Shown here: positions 32,311-45,700 of the stretch, in pieces
How the letters are laid out: each line of letters starts with the position of its first letter
Position numbering within the stretch: position 1 is the stretch's first letter
NCBI RefSeq assembly: GCF_030269925.1
Contig: NC_085128.1
Coordinates: 9,116,501-9,180,500, forward strand
DNA: 64,000 bases
Reading direction: 5' to 3'
Origin: Bombyx mori
Taxonomy: Eukaryota > Arthropoda > Insecta > Lepidoptera > Bombycidae
Translations under genes and position numbers: made by a program
Notes under the pieces: model-generated
The model's database searches: none
What the model saw: the letters and a program-made list of their open reading frames with translations, nothing else
What the model was told of the DNA's origin: nothing

Positions 32311-35300
32311 GCAAAAAAGAAATGAATGATCCATTCCATCACGTCCATCACGAACAATTCCTCGGAGCAGTTAGTAGGCAGGTTCACTCATAATCATATA
32401 TATAACAATAAATACACTAAAATGTCTGAAGTGATTGTAGAAATAATTATCATATTAGACCTTCTAACAGAGTATTCTTTATAATTTGGTACGGCCAACC
32501 GCATTTTATGCTAAATCCTTCGAATGGTTCGTTATTCGGTAATTAGATTTACTTATCAGTTGGAATTTGAGTTTTTACTGTTTCTGACTTTGTGAGCAAA
32601 ACAATACCATAATGGTTTAATTGTTAAATTTTGTCCGTTGACCTAAATTAAGTTTTACGCAATCGCACAATGCGTGAGTGTATTTTTGTAAACTTTCCGT
32701 TGTTCATATTGATCAAATATTTGATAAAAATATACACTCTTAGCCAATTATTATGCTATTAGGGAACGGCGAACGTTTTTTGCATGAATATTTGTGTTAC
32801 ATTATCATTTCTTTTAATTTAGTATTATTTATACTAATTTGTTATTATTTATAATTTAATACACGTATTATGAAGAAAGAACACTGTAGGCCTTTATAAT
32901 AGTCTGTAAACACTGCATTTTTTCAGACAATATCACCTGGTATTAAGTTTGCAGTTGCAGCAATGTGCAGGGAGTCCCAAACTGTTTTGGCCAAAAGAGG
33001 AGTCTCTTTCCAAAATGAACCGATACCTCTAATCCTCATAGCCTCAAATTAGTCAATTCAAAATCCTTAATTTTTTTCCTTCCACTTTAAAATCTTTAGG
33101 TTTGCGGTTAATTGTGTAAGCTTAATAACCTTTTTTTTTTAAATGAACAATACAAATATGTAAATATCAAGTGTAATGAATAATTATTAATACAAACTAC
33201 GTCAAAATAGGTAGTAGTAGGTAATTAATTAAAAAAAAAATGCTTGATCATGATCTCGTTCGTGTTAAATCGCGCATATGTGTCAAACACAAAGCAAATC
33301 AAAACGTACCTGAAATATTTGTACGTTCGAACACGTTATCTTACACGAACTTTTGCACACTAACCGACTGCTTGAGTTTTTAAACAGTAAAATCTTTCTA
33401 CTGAAACATTAGTCATTCTTATAGCAAAATGGTGCGAGTAACACAACACAGTATCTTGAAAGTTTCAAATAAGGACTTGTGTCTAATAGGAGTCGATTTT
33501 TAGACCTCATCGACCGTCAATATTAGGTTTCGTTTATGTTAACCCCAGGGAAACTAATATGGGACCACTGTGGGGCCCATGCTCTAGCACATACATAACA
33601 GCGGCAATCCTGTCTACGATGGGACACTTGACTGCAGTGTCAGTGCCTTTGCGTAACTTATCTTGGCTTTGTGGTATAGCACCGCCCAATTACTTCCCAT
33701 GGGACTCATATAAGACGATTAATAGAGAACGGGCATCAGCATTCTCTATCTCTATCTATCGACACACTGCGACCGCCAATCGTCATTTTCTTGTGACAAG
33801 GCGTTTGTAAGCCTGCGGTATTCCAACGTATTAATTTATTCCAGCCTATATAGCTCTACCACGAAAGCTACAATCTAGTTTGAAGGGTACGATAGCCATT
33901 ATACAATACAATTAAAATTTAGGCACTATGCCTCAATAGGGATGATGGCATTCAATAAAGGTACAAAATTTAAAAACGTTTATTTTAAGCAAAGCAATGA
34001 TTGAAAAATTGTACATAAAATTGTCAAATAGTATTTTTGACTAGGTTAAACAGCATAGTGTTTAATAGGGTTATCACTCAGAACTTTACTTATAACAAAA
34101 ATTCTCAGGTATTTTATTTATTATTTTCAACAACCACAACATGAATACTCAAGTCCAGCTTGAGATGTAAGATCGAAATCTGAGCTCTGAAAATTTATTT
34201 AGCGACAATCCTACAAATTTTAACAATTCATTGCTTCTTGAAAATAATAAGATAGATCGTTTTTTACATGATATTATCAGTTTTATAAATTATGATTGGT
34301 GGTAAAGTTTCTTATACTATTATATTGTAATTTATGTTTACTGAACATTATGTTCATTGTTCATGTTTATTGGTATATTACATTTGTTTCAGTTTTATAT
34401 TAATTCTATTTTAATATTTACAAAAATTACTGTACCAGAAAGTTTTATACGTATAATGGTGCTTCTATGTAATTTAATTATTGTGAAAAGTGGGGTTCAA
34501 GTACTTCGTAATTGGGTAAATGCATCAAGAATGTCTATTTTTACTCATAAACTGGCATAGCTGTTATTACAGTGAGATATCGATCAAACGATGGTCCTCT
34601 TGGAAATGGACAGTCCTGTTAACAGTTTTTAATTAGGTGGACCACCTTCATTTATTAGTTTGTACCATCAAAATATTAACATGCCGTCAAATGCAACTTA
34701 AAACGGTCCTTCGAGCAGGAAAGTTGAAACTGTACTGAGATAAATTGCTACGCTTATAATAATAGCCTTATACATGACTAATTCTTTGGTAAATGGATTT
34801 CTATCATAAGTAGTACAGTGGCATACATGCGACGCAGTTTGCAATTGACATAAAGCGTGCGTACCATTTAAGTGTTGGTCGTCGTTTTACGAGACTCTTA
34901 ATAGTTATTCTATTGTACCATGAACGAGATAATGTTGCACATAGGGGACGTACTTAGACAAAAAACACTTAGAATTTTGAGCTTTAAAGCGGATTATATC
35001 GCTGCGTTAGCTTTCAGGTTGTGGTCTAAAGGCTGGAATATCAATTTACACAAGAAGGGCCGTGATTATGTGTGAGGCCATAATTAGACCTTCTAAACCA
35101 ATTATTAGTATTTTCCACCACACCTTACAGTGCTTTTCCAAAAATCATTCACAATTGGGGTACTTGGCATGATGTGTCTTGAAAACATGTCGATGTCTCC
35201 ATAGAAGATCTTTTACCTGACGCGTGACAGTGGTCGGTAGATCGACGATCCGAATGTTGCTGTATGGAACTTGTACATATGTTAACTTATCTTGAAAAAG

Positions 35301-36050
35301 GCCTGAGACAGGGCTAATGACATATTAGACCTTTTCAGGCATCTGTCTAATATCTTCTATTCTATTGTAACTACCGCTACGCACTTGAAATGTGAAGAAA
35401 CGTTTTAATTTTTGAATAACAGCCCTCTTTAAGTGGATCATTACATGAAAACGTATCAATGTTTCGCGGCCGAAGAGCAGGATAGTAATACCTACCCGTG
35501 CGGGTTTCAAGTAAGCGTATGACTAAAACTATTTGACGATCACAATACCCTCAATTACTCAGAAAACATTTTTGTCCCATCCCGGCGAATCTCGTTGATT
35601 CTTGTGTCGAATAAACAAAACATGAATATTTCAAAGGTCAAACTGGCTTGATTAGTTTGGTTTTTTTAGAATACCACATCTAATCGATATTAGTTATCAT
35701 AACTATGCCAGTATTCAATGGTTAAATGTATTTAATACTTGTGTTTAAAGTTGATGAATTGCTTAGAGGAATAGACATTGATCATTTTAATGTGTCTTCA
35801 TTGATCGATAATGGATATTGGCCGATTAATGTGTACCATTATTGACTATTCTTGGTGAGGTCAAGACATTGTGGTGTAAAATTAATTGATTTAAATTTGT
35901 TTTGTACAGATTTTTCACATTCATTATTGGGTACATTTTTGTTCCAGGAACACATAAAATTATAAAATCATTTAAATTTCAAAAATGTTGCCGTTCTCCA
36001 TGAATCTGGTAAATAATTCGCCATGGTCTAAAGATTTTTAATTTACTAAG
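32311..36050. other. Long AT-rich stretch, no gene recognised
   Basis: No splice-linked cuticle exons, RNA genes or clear transposon proteins were found. A somewhat GC-richer part at 33540-33800 has an 83-codon open frame with no known motif. Confidence 0.45.
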
Positions 36051-36054
36051 CGCA

Positions 36055-36280
36055 GGCCACACCAGGCTTGGGGTAGTGCTCTGTCCGGGGTTCTTAAACA
36101 ACAGATTTTTGAATTTGATTGCCTTCAGAGACGAGCCGTTCGATTTCTCGGGGGTAACAGGCTGAAAATTTGACTTTGAGCATGTTCTATTGTTTTCATG
36201 GGAGTACTCTTGAGAACTTATCGAGATGGTAACTAGGCGCCGTTGTCTTGTTGAGTCTTCACATATTAGGGGCAGTTACT
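36055..36280 (+). pseudogene. LINE reverse transcriptase C-terminal scrap
   Basis: The plus strand reads ALSGVLKQQIFEFD and then CLQRRAVRFLGGNRLK, followed by broken frames. The IQRRAVRxxG pattern is the C-terminal block of CR1/jockey-like LINE proteins. Confidence 0.55.
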
Positions 36281-37156
36281 TACGCTACGTGAGTTTGCAG
36301 TGGTCTAGTCAGCAACAAAATTCTTTTTTTTTTTCGAATTCATTACAAAAAAAATCCAATAAACAACATTTGTTATGCGATCAGCTACCTGTCTAGAATA
36401 TTAAATAATTTTAACAATCCAAAGAGAAGCTCGATATCAACGGGTAATCTGTGCATTTGAAAAATATAACCTTTTGAAAGACGATTGAAACATGTGAAAT
36501 GTGAAAGCTACTGGTTTGTGGGAGTATCATGATATCCGATTGTATATATCTGATTTTCCGGTTGGTTTTCGTATACATATATGGCTTTTTTTAATATTCA
36601 TAATGTTGTGGATGGTAACAAATAACACCGCGCTGTGTGATTTTTTACTTTTAACATTTTATTCATTCTCATTTTTCATTTGGGAACCTTATAAGGACAC
36701 TGACGACTTCCGGGTTTAATCATATTTGATGACTGATTATTTCTTTTATTTTGTCCTCTTCGTTTCCTGGTTCCATTTTCATCTCACTAACAGTCCCTAA
36801 AACTAATAGGCAAAATACACTTTAATACAATATTTTGTAGCGTGTTTTTTTATTTTGTGAAACCGCTATCTGACACGAATGCGACAGAGGGTATTGCGTT
36901 ATCAGCTGATTAAAATAAGAACCCCTAATGACGCCTCAAATGGGACTATGTAGTTATACAAAAAATTTTGACCGTCATTTTTAAACGTTTATAGTTATAA
37001 CTCACTAGCACTATTTGTCTTTGTTTTTGTGAATAAATCCGTTATGTATTGTATTGTATTATTTCGACCCGAAACCCATCTCGTGATATAAGATATAAAT
37101 TTTGTAGTATAACAGCTTTTCCGCCCTGAAAAGTGGAGCACCTTACTGTTTCGTGG

Positions 37157-37218
37157 TAGAAATAGCTAGAGTAGTGGTACCAGGGGGGCTTCTCGAGACG
37201 CCCTACCACCAGTATAGC
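37157..37218 (-). repeat. Decayed Bm1 start, minus strand
   Basis: GTAGAAATAGCTAGAGTAGT and GACGCCCTACCACCAGTA are the reverse complement of the Bm1 body start, much mutated. Confidence 0.4.
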
Positions 37219-37424
37219 ACATGGCTTTTGTTTCAAGCCTTTCTGTATTTTTATGTGACATGAGATTGTGTGTGACACATATACCTATATAGTATACTTC
37301 AGCGGTGTGACATGATTAATGCGACATGAGACAGGTCGTATTCTTGTCTTACTTCACAATTACTCAAATTAAATTATGCTCTGGAATTATATTTTTACAC
37401 AATACATATACAAAAAAAATCTCA

Positions 37425-37598
37425 TAGACACATCCCAGTGAGTTTCTCGCCGGATATTCTCAGTGGGTTGCGATTCCGATCCGGTGGTATATTCAGCGAA
37501 GCTCTGCTATTGTTATGATCAGTGTTGGTAAATTCTCTCAGGTTGAGCTTCATGAGCTCCTTATGTTACCAAATATTAGGTAGGAATAAAAAAAAATA
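37425..37598 (+). repeat. Jockey-type LINE 3' tail
   Basis: CCCAGTGAGTTTCTCGCCGG, TTCTCAGTGGGTTGCGATTC and GATCCGGTGGTATATTCAGC, then AGGTAGGAATAAAAAAAAAT. A 5'-truncated copy. Confidence 0.7.
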
Positions 37599-37764
37599 AA
37601 AAACCTGTTTAAATCTCACATAATGTACCGAAAGTCGATAATTAGATTCTAACTAATGGCATCTCGTCATACACTTCCATCCTGTACATATTATCAATCG
37701 CTTGGAGTAAGGTAAAGGAGTAAGGTAATAATGGCTTGCTTGGAGAAAGTACGTCTTAGAATCA

Positions 37765-38020
37765 TCATTATCCTGCCCTTCTCCCAGTCACCTGGGGTCG
37801 GCGCAACATGTTTGCTCCTTCCATACTCTTCTATCATATACCATTTCTTCGCTCACTCCCCTCCTACCGATATTTTCACACAATCCATCCATTTCTTCTT
37901 AGGTCTACCTCTTCCTCTAAATCCTTCCACATTCATAGTTAACACTCTCTTAACAACCTCATTTTCATTTCGTCTCATCACATGTCCATACCATCCCAAA
38001 CGCGCACGTCTTAGAATAAA
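37765..38020 (-). pseudogene. LINE C-terminal fragment (RTE/CR1-like)
   Basis: On the minus strand one frame reads GWYGHVMRRNENEVVKRVLT then MNVEGFRGRGRPKKKWMDCV. This is a very common C-terminal end of insect LINE ORF2 proteins. It is closed by a stop near 37850, and no catalytic part is present. Confidence 0.7.
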
Positions 38021-38660
38021 AGCTGTAAATTCTGTTTTATCACTTAAGTAAACTGTAACTATTTATATAGATAAATTTATGTAAGTTGCTTTTTTTGTTT
38101 TGTTTTGTGGTTTATTGTGAATATGGATGTCTACAGCTTAGGACGAATCAGACGAGAATCTGCATTCTTATAAGTGCAAAATTGTACAGTGTGTTCATTC
38201 AATATAAAGTTACGTTTGACATGGGAATGACGAAATCAATAATTTATTAATCAATGTGTTGGTCTTCGATAGTAGAAGTGAGAATAAATGCAAATTGCAA
38301 TGCTATATATGTATATGTGTAAGCTTTGTGTTGACGTTGACGTTGACAGAACCATTAATATTTGGGTATGTAGATAGGTATCAGAAAAACATTCAACCAT
38401 TTTTAATAAAACTCTTTGTGAATTAGCTTAATTATAAAAGTAAAAAGAACGATTCAAATTTGAACATAAGAACAGTAAAGCATGAACATTTAATTGTCGA
38501 TTCTCTGTTTTAGGTTAGTACATAGTTATTTCATTAGTTGATATTTGTTAAGTAAAAGTTTAACTGTAAATAAAACTCTGTATTAGATGAATCACATAGT
38601 GTTTTGTTTTAAGAAGAAAGATAATAGATAATCTTATATATGTACTATTATAAATGACAG

Positions 38661-38701
38661 TACGCTATATATGTATTTACTTATGCGTAATATATAGCGT
38701 A
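38661..38701. repeat. Inverted repeat, 12-bp perfect arms
   Basis: TACGCTATATAT at 38661-38672 is reverse-complemented at 38690-38701, with a 17-nt loop. No poly(T) end or ORF suggests a function. Confidence 0.8.
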
Positions 38702-38817
38702 TGCCAACTCGAGTAACGTGGATGCTGTTTCCTAGCATAAGACCTAACGTTACGTTTCTCAATATCAATACCTGCCGCAATTATTAACCCATAAGTTCAC
38801 CTTTTTTTAGGATTGAA

Positions 38818-38872
38818 GGATTACTGGTGACCCGGAGCCCTTTCCAGTTTCACCGGGACAGCTGGGCGAGAT
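38818..38872 (-). repeat. Jockey LINE tail scrap, minus strand
   Basis: CTGGTGACCCGGAGCCCTTT and CCAGTTTCACCGGGACAG match the reverse complement of 58690-58730 (CTGTCCTGGTGAAGCTGG). Confidence 0.55.
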
Positions 38873-39660
38873 GTGGACCTATGGTTTCACAATATATGTA
38901 CTGAAGAGGAAAGAAAAAGCAGTACATGTACATGCTAGTTCTTATTCTCAATTTCAGTTTTCCTAATTCCATTTTCTATTTAGACCTAAAACTGAACATG
39001 CTTTACAGGCCTCTAAAAACTGTAATAGAGCCATTTATTAAAACTATTTTTGAGCCACATGTCGTGTGTTCGTTGAACCAAACTTCTCCCGAAGTGCGAA
39101 TACAAAGTTTGAATTGAGCAAATGACACGTGAACACTTTACGATGTGAATTAAAATAATCAATTTGAACAACAAAAAAACGCCGTATTCACTTTCAATAT
39201 TAGATTTAGTTATGCTACTATTCAAATTAGTATTTACTACTGCAAGCGCACAACTACTGAATTATCACAATGAGAATTGTTTTCTGTTTTCGCTGGTTAG
39301 CAAATAATTTGCGAATTCTTTCGTGAATCAATCGGCAATACAATACATATTATATCTTATAGATCCTACAAACTTAGACCTTATTAGTACTGATGTACTA
39401 AATATTAATATAGCAAATTTTTAAGGAAAGATTTTGTTTCATCAAATTCATACGATAAGTATTTGGGTCAGGTGGAATTTTTATGTCTTAACTTTTACAG
39501 AGAGGGTGTTGCCACAGTATCTTAAATTATATGTCCCATTATTTGTAAAAAAACTCCTTTGTATTAGTTTTAGCTTTTGCAAGTCTGAATCCGTCCCTGC
39601 GTCATGTACTGAGTACAGACTCCCCCTGCTGTATGCAATAGCTAGACAAACCCGCGTCTC

Positions 39661-39668
39661 TATAAAAG
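39661..39668 (+). promoter_or_regulatory. TATA box of CPR-C
   Basis: TATAAAAG followed by GG, 108 bp before the ATG at 39769. A start near 39690 would give an 80-nt leader. It supports the choice of a distant first exon for CPR-C. Confidence 0.7.
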
Positions 39669-39768
39669 GGACAGGTGATTAGAAGACTAAGTACAATCCG
39701 GCGCCTACGCCGCTAACTGCAACCACATGGGACATCTTTCCTAAACGAAAAAAGTACATAATATCACA

Positions 39769-42700
39769 ATGACGATGGTAAGTCAAATTATTTAATATTT
39801 TTTTCCAAATGGCCTATTTAAATTTAATAACAGTAAGACTACTACTAACAGTTGTGGCTTTACGTCTTCTGGTACGAGTGAGCTTTGTTATTCAAAATAT
39901 CAGAACATAGGGTGTGGTAGAATAGGTATTAATCACTTAATGAAATAAATGTGAAATTCCGGAATCGTTAAACACTAAACGATTACGAAACAGGACTTAG
40001 CCTCGTTTTTTAAGTTCGAATAGAAATCTTAGTTCAGGGTTCGTGGAGATATCCGTCTATGGATGTCTATAGACTCCATTAACCGATCTGATCCAATCGA
40101 CCCATTAGACCCTTTGCTTTAACGACTAGAAATAAATAAGAAAACACAGCAAGATAAGAGATTTTTAATATTACTAAATTAATTAAGACACCCTTACTAA
40201 CTCTTCTATTTCTATTATTGCCATTTTAATACGAAAATAGATTTAATAATTGAGATGAGTACAGCAAAACTCAAACTATCTGTTACTAAGCAGCTTGTTA
40301 AAAATAGTAACCCAGTTATAAGCCCAACTAACATAGATACAGAAATTATATTATTGCCAATTCAATTTTTTACCATACTATCTGTGTCATGAGAATAGGA
40401 TAGTTTATTTTCTGTAAGATTGTTGCGGTAATAGGTTTGTTTTTCTTTTAAATTAATTAACCAGCTTAAAGAATGTAAATATATTTTTACTAAAAGATTT
40501 TCACTGCGACCTGGAAAACTGATCACGTGATTGGATTATGAACCGATTGAGTTGAAAATGAGAACAAATTACTATATTTTGACATTATAATAAGGCTCTC
40601 ATAGCCCCGATTTTGAGAGAAACTGCTAGATTGTACAAATCAAAACAAAATTATTTTCTAAAATTAAAAAGTAACTTTTCTAAAAGTAAGCCGCAACTTC
40701 ATGGTCATCATATCATAATTGCTAATATGTTCGTCCACTTATATACTTTTTATCGGCACATCTGCCTTTATATGGTTTTGAGGACGCGACCAAAGTTGGT
40801 GAATAGGGCAAAAGGTTCGCGTGTTGAGCAACCAATGCATTTATTGCATCCAATCCTAACCTTTGCTGACGACTCTTTACCTCAACGACACGAGTGTCAT
40901 CCTTTTTGCATATTGCTAGTTTCAAAGGTCAATACTGAGCTAATACTGTTTGAGTTTGCTTTGCAATTTACTCGTTATACTGGGAATATTCTAAGCTAGG
41001 TTGGGTATTTGAATGGAATTTCAGTTACATATTAAAACTTTAAGTGCAGAGATTTTTATTTACATATGATTTTATAAAGTTGAAAACTGGTGTAGGTAAT
41101 TGACAGATAAAATGTGAACTTGATTAAGTAATTAGTTTTGTTAAAATTACCCGACCTAAATATCACGTGAAATGGAGATTTTCCTGAAATTCTTTGATTT
41201 TTAAATCTGTGATTAGGTCATGGCATGTCATTTCGAAAAAAATTTACTATCATGTAGTGAAGTGAAACCAGCAAAATTTATAAATTGACGTAAATTTATT
41301 GAAGAGTATTTTCTAAGACTGCACAGTTGTCCACACGCCTCGTAATATTTTTTTACCGTAAAGTATACACAGTTATGCATTTGGTTTTAAAAAGTAGATC
41401 AGTGTATGTGTAATGCATTTGAGACTTCGGATGTGAATGTGGATGATTTTACATCAAGCCCGTAAATGCTACAATCGGAATATATTTTTAAAACATTTTC
41501 TAATCGAAGCAACCTTCATTGCATGACAAAAGAAATTTTATTCACGTTAACGTAGAACCGCGTTTCCTATGAAGCTGGGATTTTGACATTGATTTCGAAT
41601 TTAATAAACAATGGTAGTGATTGTTTTTGAAAGAACAATAACCTGAAATCCGTCCCTGGTCGGTGCGAGAGGCGTGCGAGCGGTTAATTAGGTGCACACC
41701 TTTTGTTTTTGCACGCAGCACAATATCTTCTCGAGGCAACTCTTGAATTCTATGACATATTCCCACAGCTCAATACTCTTGCAAAACACTTTACGAGCTG
41801 ACATCTAAACAGCTAGTTCGACGCGCACAAACTTTACAGGCATTTTAGTGTTCCTAAAATAATTTACATATTGGGTTATGGGTATCTTTTTTATTTAATT
41901 TGTTCGAAAATGTTTTGTTTTCTACGACTGGAGTTGATGTATATTTTTTTCGATATACTTACTTGATAATGTGAAAATTGGCATTGCATTAATTTTATTT
42001 GATCGATAAAGTGTCCAAAAGTTTCTGCCCATCGATTTTTTTTTTAACACCAATAAAAAGTAGACTTTTTTCTCTATCTGTTAGCCTAAGGGGCTATTCC
42101 AGCTTCTTGCGAACGTAGGTGAGCTTAAAGGCTTAACCAGAGAGTGTTTGTTGACACCGACCCTAATAAGAGCAGTATTTTGCAGAATAAATTGTAGCAT
42201 TTCTTTCACCCTTTAAACCTAAACACAAGTTTTGAAGTCGAAGTGGCATAATAAGACGTCCGGTGCATTCGTGTCTAGCGATGCAACGGTGTTCGAGTCC
42301 CAATTTTTCTAATGAAATAAGTACTTAACAAATGTTCACGATTGACTTCCACGGTGAAGGAATAACATCGTGTAATAACAATCAAGCCCGCAAAATTATA
42401 ATTTGCGTAATTACTGGTGGTAGGACTTCTTGTGAGTCCGCACGGGTAGGCACCACCGCCCTGCCTATTTCTGCCGTGAAGCAGCAGTGCGTTACGGTTT
42501 GAAGGGTGGGGCAGCCGTCGTAACTATACTGAGACCTTAGAACTTATATCTTAAGGTGGGTGGCGCATTTACGTTGTAGTTGTCTATCGGCTGCAATAAC
42601 CACTTAAGACCAGGTGGGCTGTGATCTCGTCCAACCATCTAAGCAATAAATAAATAAAAAAACAAGGCCGTACCAAGACATAAATGGGTGGATGGTTGTG

Positions 42701-45700
42701 CTTACTCGTGTTATAATTAATTACGTTATTTTTTTACTAATTGGAATTAGCGTTACGAATACATGACGAACACAAACTATTACTTAACGAGTTTTTTACC
42801 ATGATTTTCAAATTGAATAAATTACACATATTTCGGCGCTGGGAAAGCGTTTTAAGAATTATTTTAAATAATGTGTAAAATTAAGAACAAATGTATGAAT
42901 ATTAGTCATATCGTCAGAAGCAATCGCACTCACACAGCCGTTTTATAAACGAACCAATATTTTCTATGAGAATAAAATATAGCATCTTGTTAATGGCCAC
43001 AAAGCGTGTCAGCCTCAGTAACATTATATGTCTTATGTAAATTACACCAACAAAGTACTAATATAGATGTAATCGATACGCGCATCTTCGACAATGACCT
43101 ACATAAGGACATGTTTACAAATTGTTTGTATATTAAAAATCAAAACAACCATTGGTATTTTGCAAATATGTTCCAGATAACGTGAAGTTTTGTCTGAGTG
43201 CTTATATTCCCTAATCTATTTCAAATTTTGTATTATTTTAACCAATGGACCTACCACAAATTATTAGTAAAAATTTGTTTGAATACAATTTTAATTTAAA
43301 ATTATTATACTTCAGCTAATTTTATTAAAAACTAGCTGACCCGGCGTACTTCATATCGCCTCAATCGATAAATAATAATCCCCATTCTTAGGGGGCCCCG
43401 AAGGATCGACAATTTCTCTCACACATTTATTCTCAAAACATTTTTGTCGGGCACATTACACTTTTTTCACAAATCAGTAATCTTATCAGAAGTATAATGG
43501 CCTATACTACGCCATTATATCGATGACTATTCCTACTGTACTATTAATAATATTTCCAAACGCATCCTACGTTATGTAGGCAAAGGGAGGAATGTGTTCC
43601 GTTTATGTTCTCCGCACTAAACGCTTCGCCTTCCCCCCTTTGCCTTTTCATGAGTTCTGTCTCATGCGAGGTTTGGATGCTGGTTGTTGAGCGACAGGAG
43701 GTTTTAGTCGGTTCAACTCCGACATGCCCCGCCCTCCAAGTACACCATCTAGCGATCACGATAACGGTTTCCGTTATCGAAATCGTAACCGAAAAACCAG
43801 CAGCATTCTTTTATCATTAATAACATATTATATCATACTGTATTTGAATTACCTATAATAAATGGTCATACTCAGTAAAAAAATATTTTTTTACTTTCCA
43901 AAAGAGCCTCAAATTATTGTATGCACGAGGGCCCCAGCCTAATTTAAGACGTCCCTGAATACACCCTTCTTTTCTTTAGGCCACGGCGATTTTAAATCCT
44001 ACCCACTCGCGCTCATAGAACGATCGTATCGAAATGAAGTTTGTTGAAACAAATTACAACTCGAAGGCTGCGTATCAAAAACTGCGTACATGAGGATCTA
44101 ATTGTGTTTATCTTCACTTGTATAATTAGCGAGTGGACGTTTGTGTGTCACTGCCGTGCAAAAACTAATTTCGACATAATACGTAGTGCCTACTTTATCA
44201 TAAAACAATCGTTTCTAAAAATATTGACATTTTATGCTCAAAAAACCTAAATTAAATGATTTTTCGATACAGTGAGTTACCAATATAACCCTACAATCTA
44301 TATTGAAATCTACATTACTTGTTAAAATACAACAAATTGTATTTATCGACAAATATAAATATACTGAAACAAAGGGAATAATTATGTACCTATGTATTAT
44401 ATACGGAATGAAGTCACGAAAATGGCTTAAACTGGATTATCTTCTGATAATTAAATAATTTTTTTCTAATCTAAAAAGTGAATGTGCCAGTTTGAAGTGT
44501 CAAATATCCGTTATATAACATGTACAAATGAGACTTTGACTCATGTCTCAAGGTGGGTGGCGGCATTCAGGTTGTGATGTCTGAGCTTCACTAACCAATG
44601 TAATAGGTGAACAATGAGCTCGTTCGTACACGTACTTGAGGTCTGAGTCTTTTATTACGTCTAATTTTACTACGGCTCTCTCACACTTCAGACGTTTTTT
44701 TCTATTGCTACGTACATAGATATTTTTTGTATCTTGTCTAAGCGCCTTTTATAAAAAAATAGCAAAAATCTTAACAAAATGTCTAAACTAAAAGGTTAGT
44801 TTTGAGTTAGCTCTTAATTTGACAAGAAAAGTTTCAGGTTGTTATTCTATTGAAATCTTTTTAATCAACTTTTAAAGCCTAGTTGCGATTATAGTTTCCG
44901 AAATTGTGTACGTGTCAGTTCGCAATACTTACACGAACAGTGTTAGTTTTAGTTTAATCATTGCTTATTCATCGGGATTTCCATTCCATATTAAGACACA
45001 GTACTACTAACAAACACCCTTTTGACAGCAGTACACATGTTCCTAATTAAAAGCATACCAGATGATGACCGAGCTTAGCTCGATTTTTTTTTGATAACGC
45101 CATCTTGTTGTGTCTTTAAAGCGGTTAGTTGCCCACAATTAAGAAAAATAGTATTATTATTCGCCAATAGATGTCGGGTAAAGTTGATTATTGAAAACAC
45201 GAATAAAACCACATTTTCTGAAAATAAATCGTAGCTAGATCGATTTATCGCCCCCGAAATCCCCTGTATACTAAATTTTATGAAAGTTGTTGGAGCCGTT
45301 TCCGAGATTCAGATTATGTACATGTATACTAATATACAAGAATTGCTCGTTTAAAGGTATAAGATACAAATTAACAACTGCTTTTGCACACTCAGTTTGT
45401 AGTTTTCAAGACAGTTAATTAACTCTTAATATTTTCTTAGTAATTCATAATTGTAAACTTATTTCAGAAGTCGATCTTCTTGTTTGGTTTGGTGGCAGCA
45501 GCGCTCGCAGCTCCTCAGCCTCAAAAATCAGACCAGACAGCGGAAATCATCAAGCAAGATTTTGATCAGCAAGTTGACGGTTCATACCAGTTCAGGTAAA
45601 ATCGAATTATCTACATTAATAGCAAGAAAAATAGTTGTTCTTGCAAATTTACCTTAAGTTGTCCAATATTGAATTTATCAAGCAATGTTTTGCTTTTTAA

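Noticed and set aside
40613..40999. 128-codon open frame in intron 1 of CPR-C
   Set aside because: No domain, no splice partner and no promoter; AT-rich chance frame or old transposon debris.
44777..44804. Alternative first exon for CPR-C (ATGTCTAAACTAAAAG before GTTAGT)
   Set aside because: It would leave one extra nucleotide and put exon 2 out of frame; no TATA box lies at the right distance.
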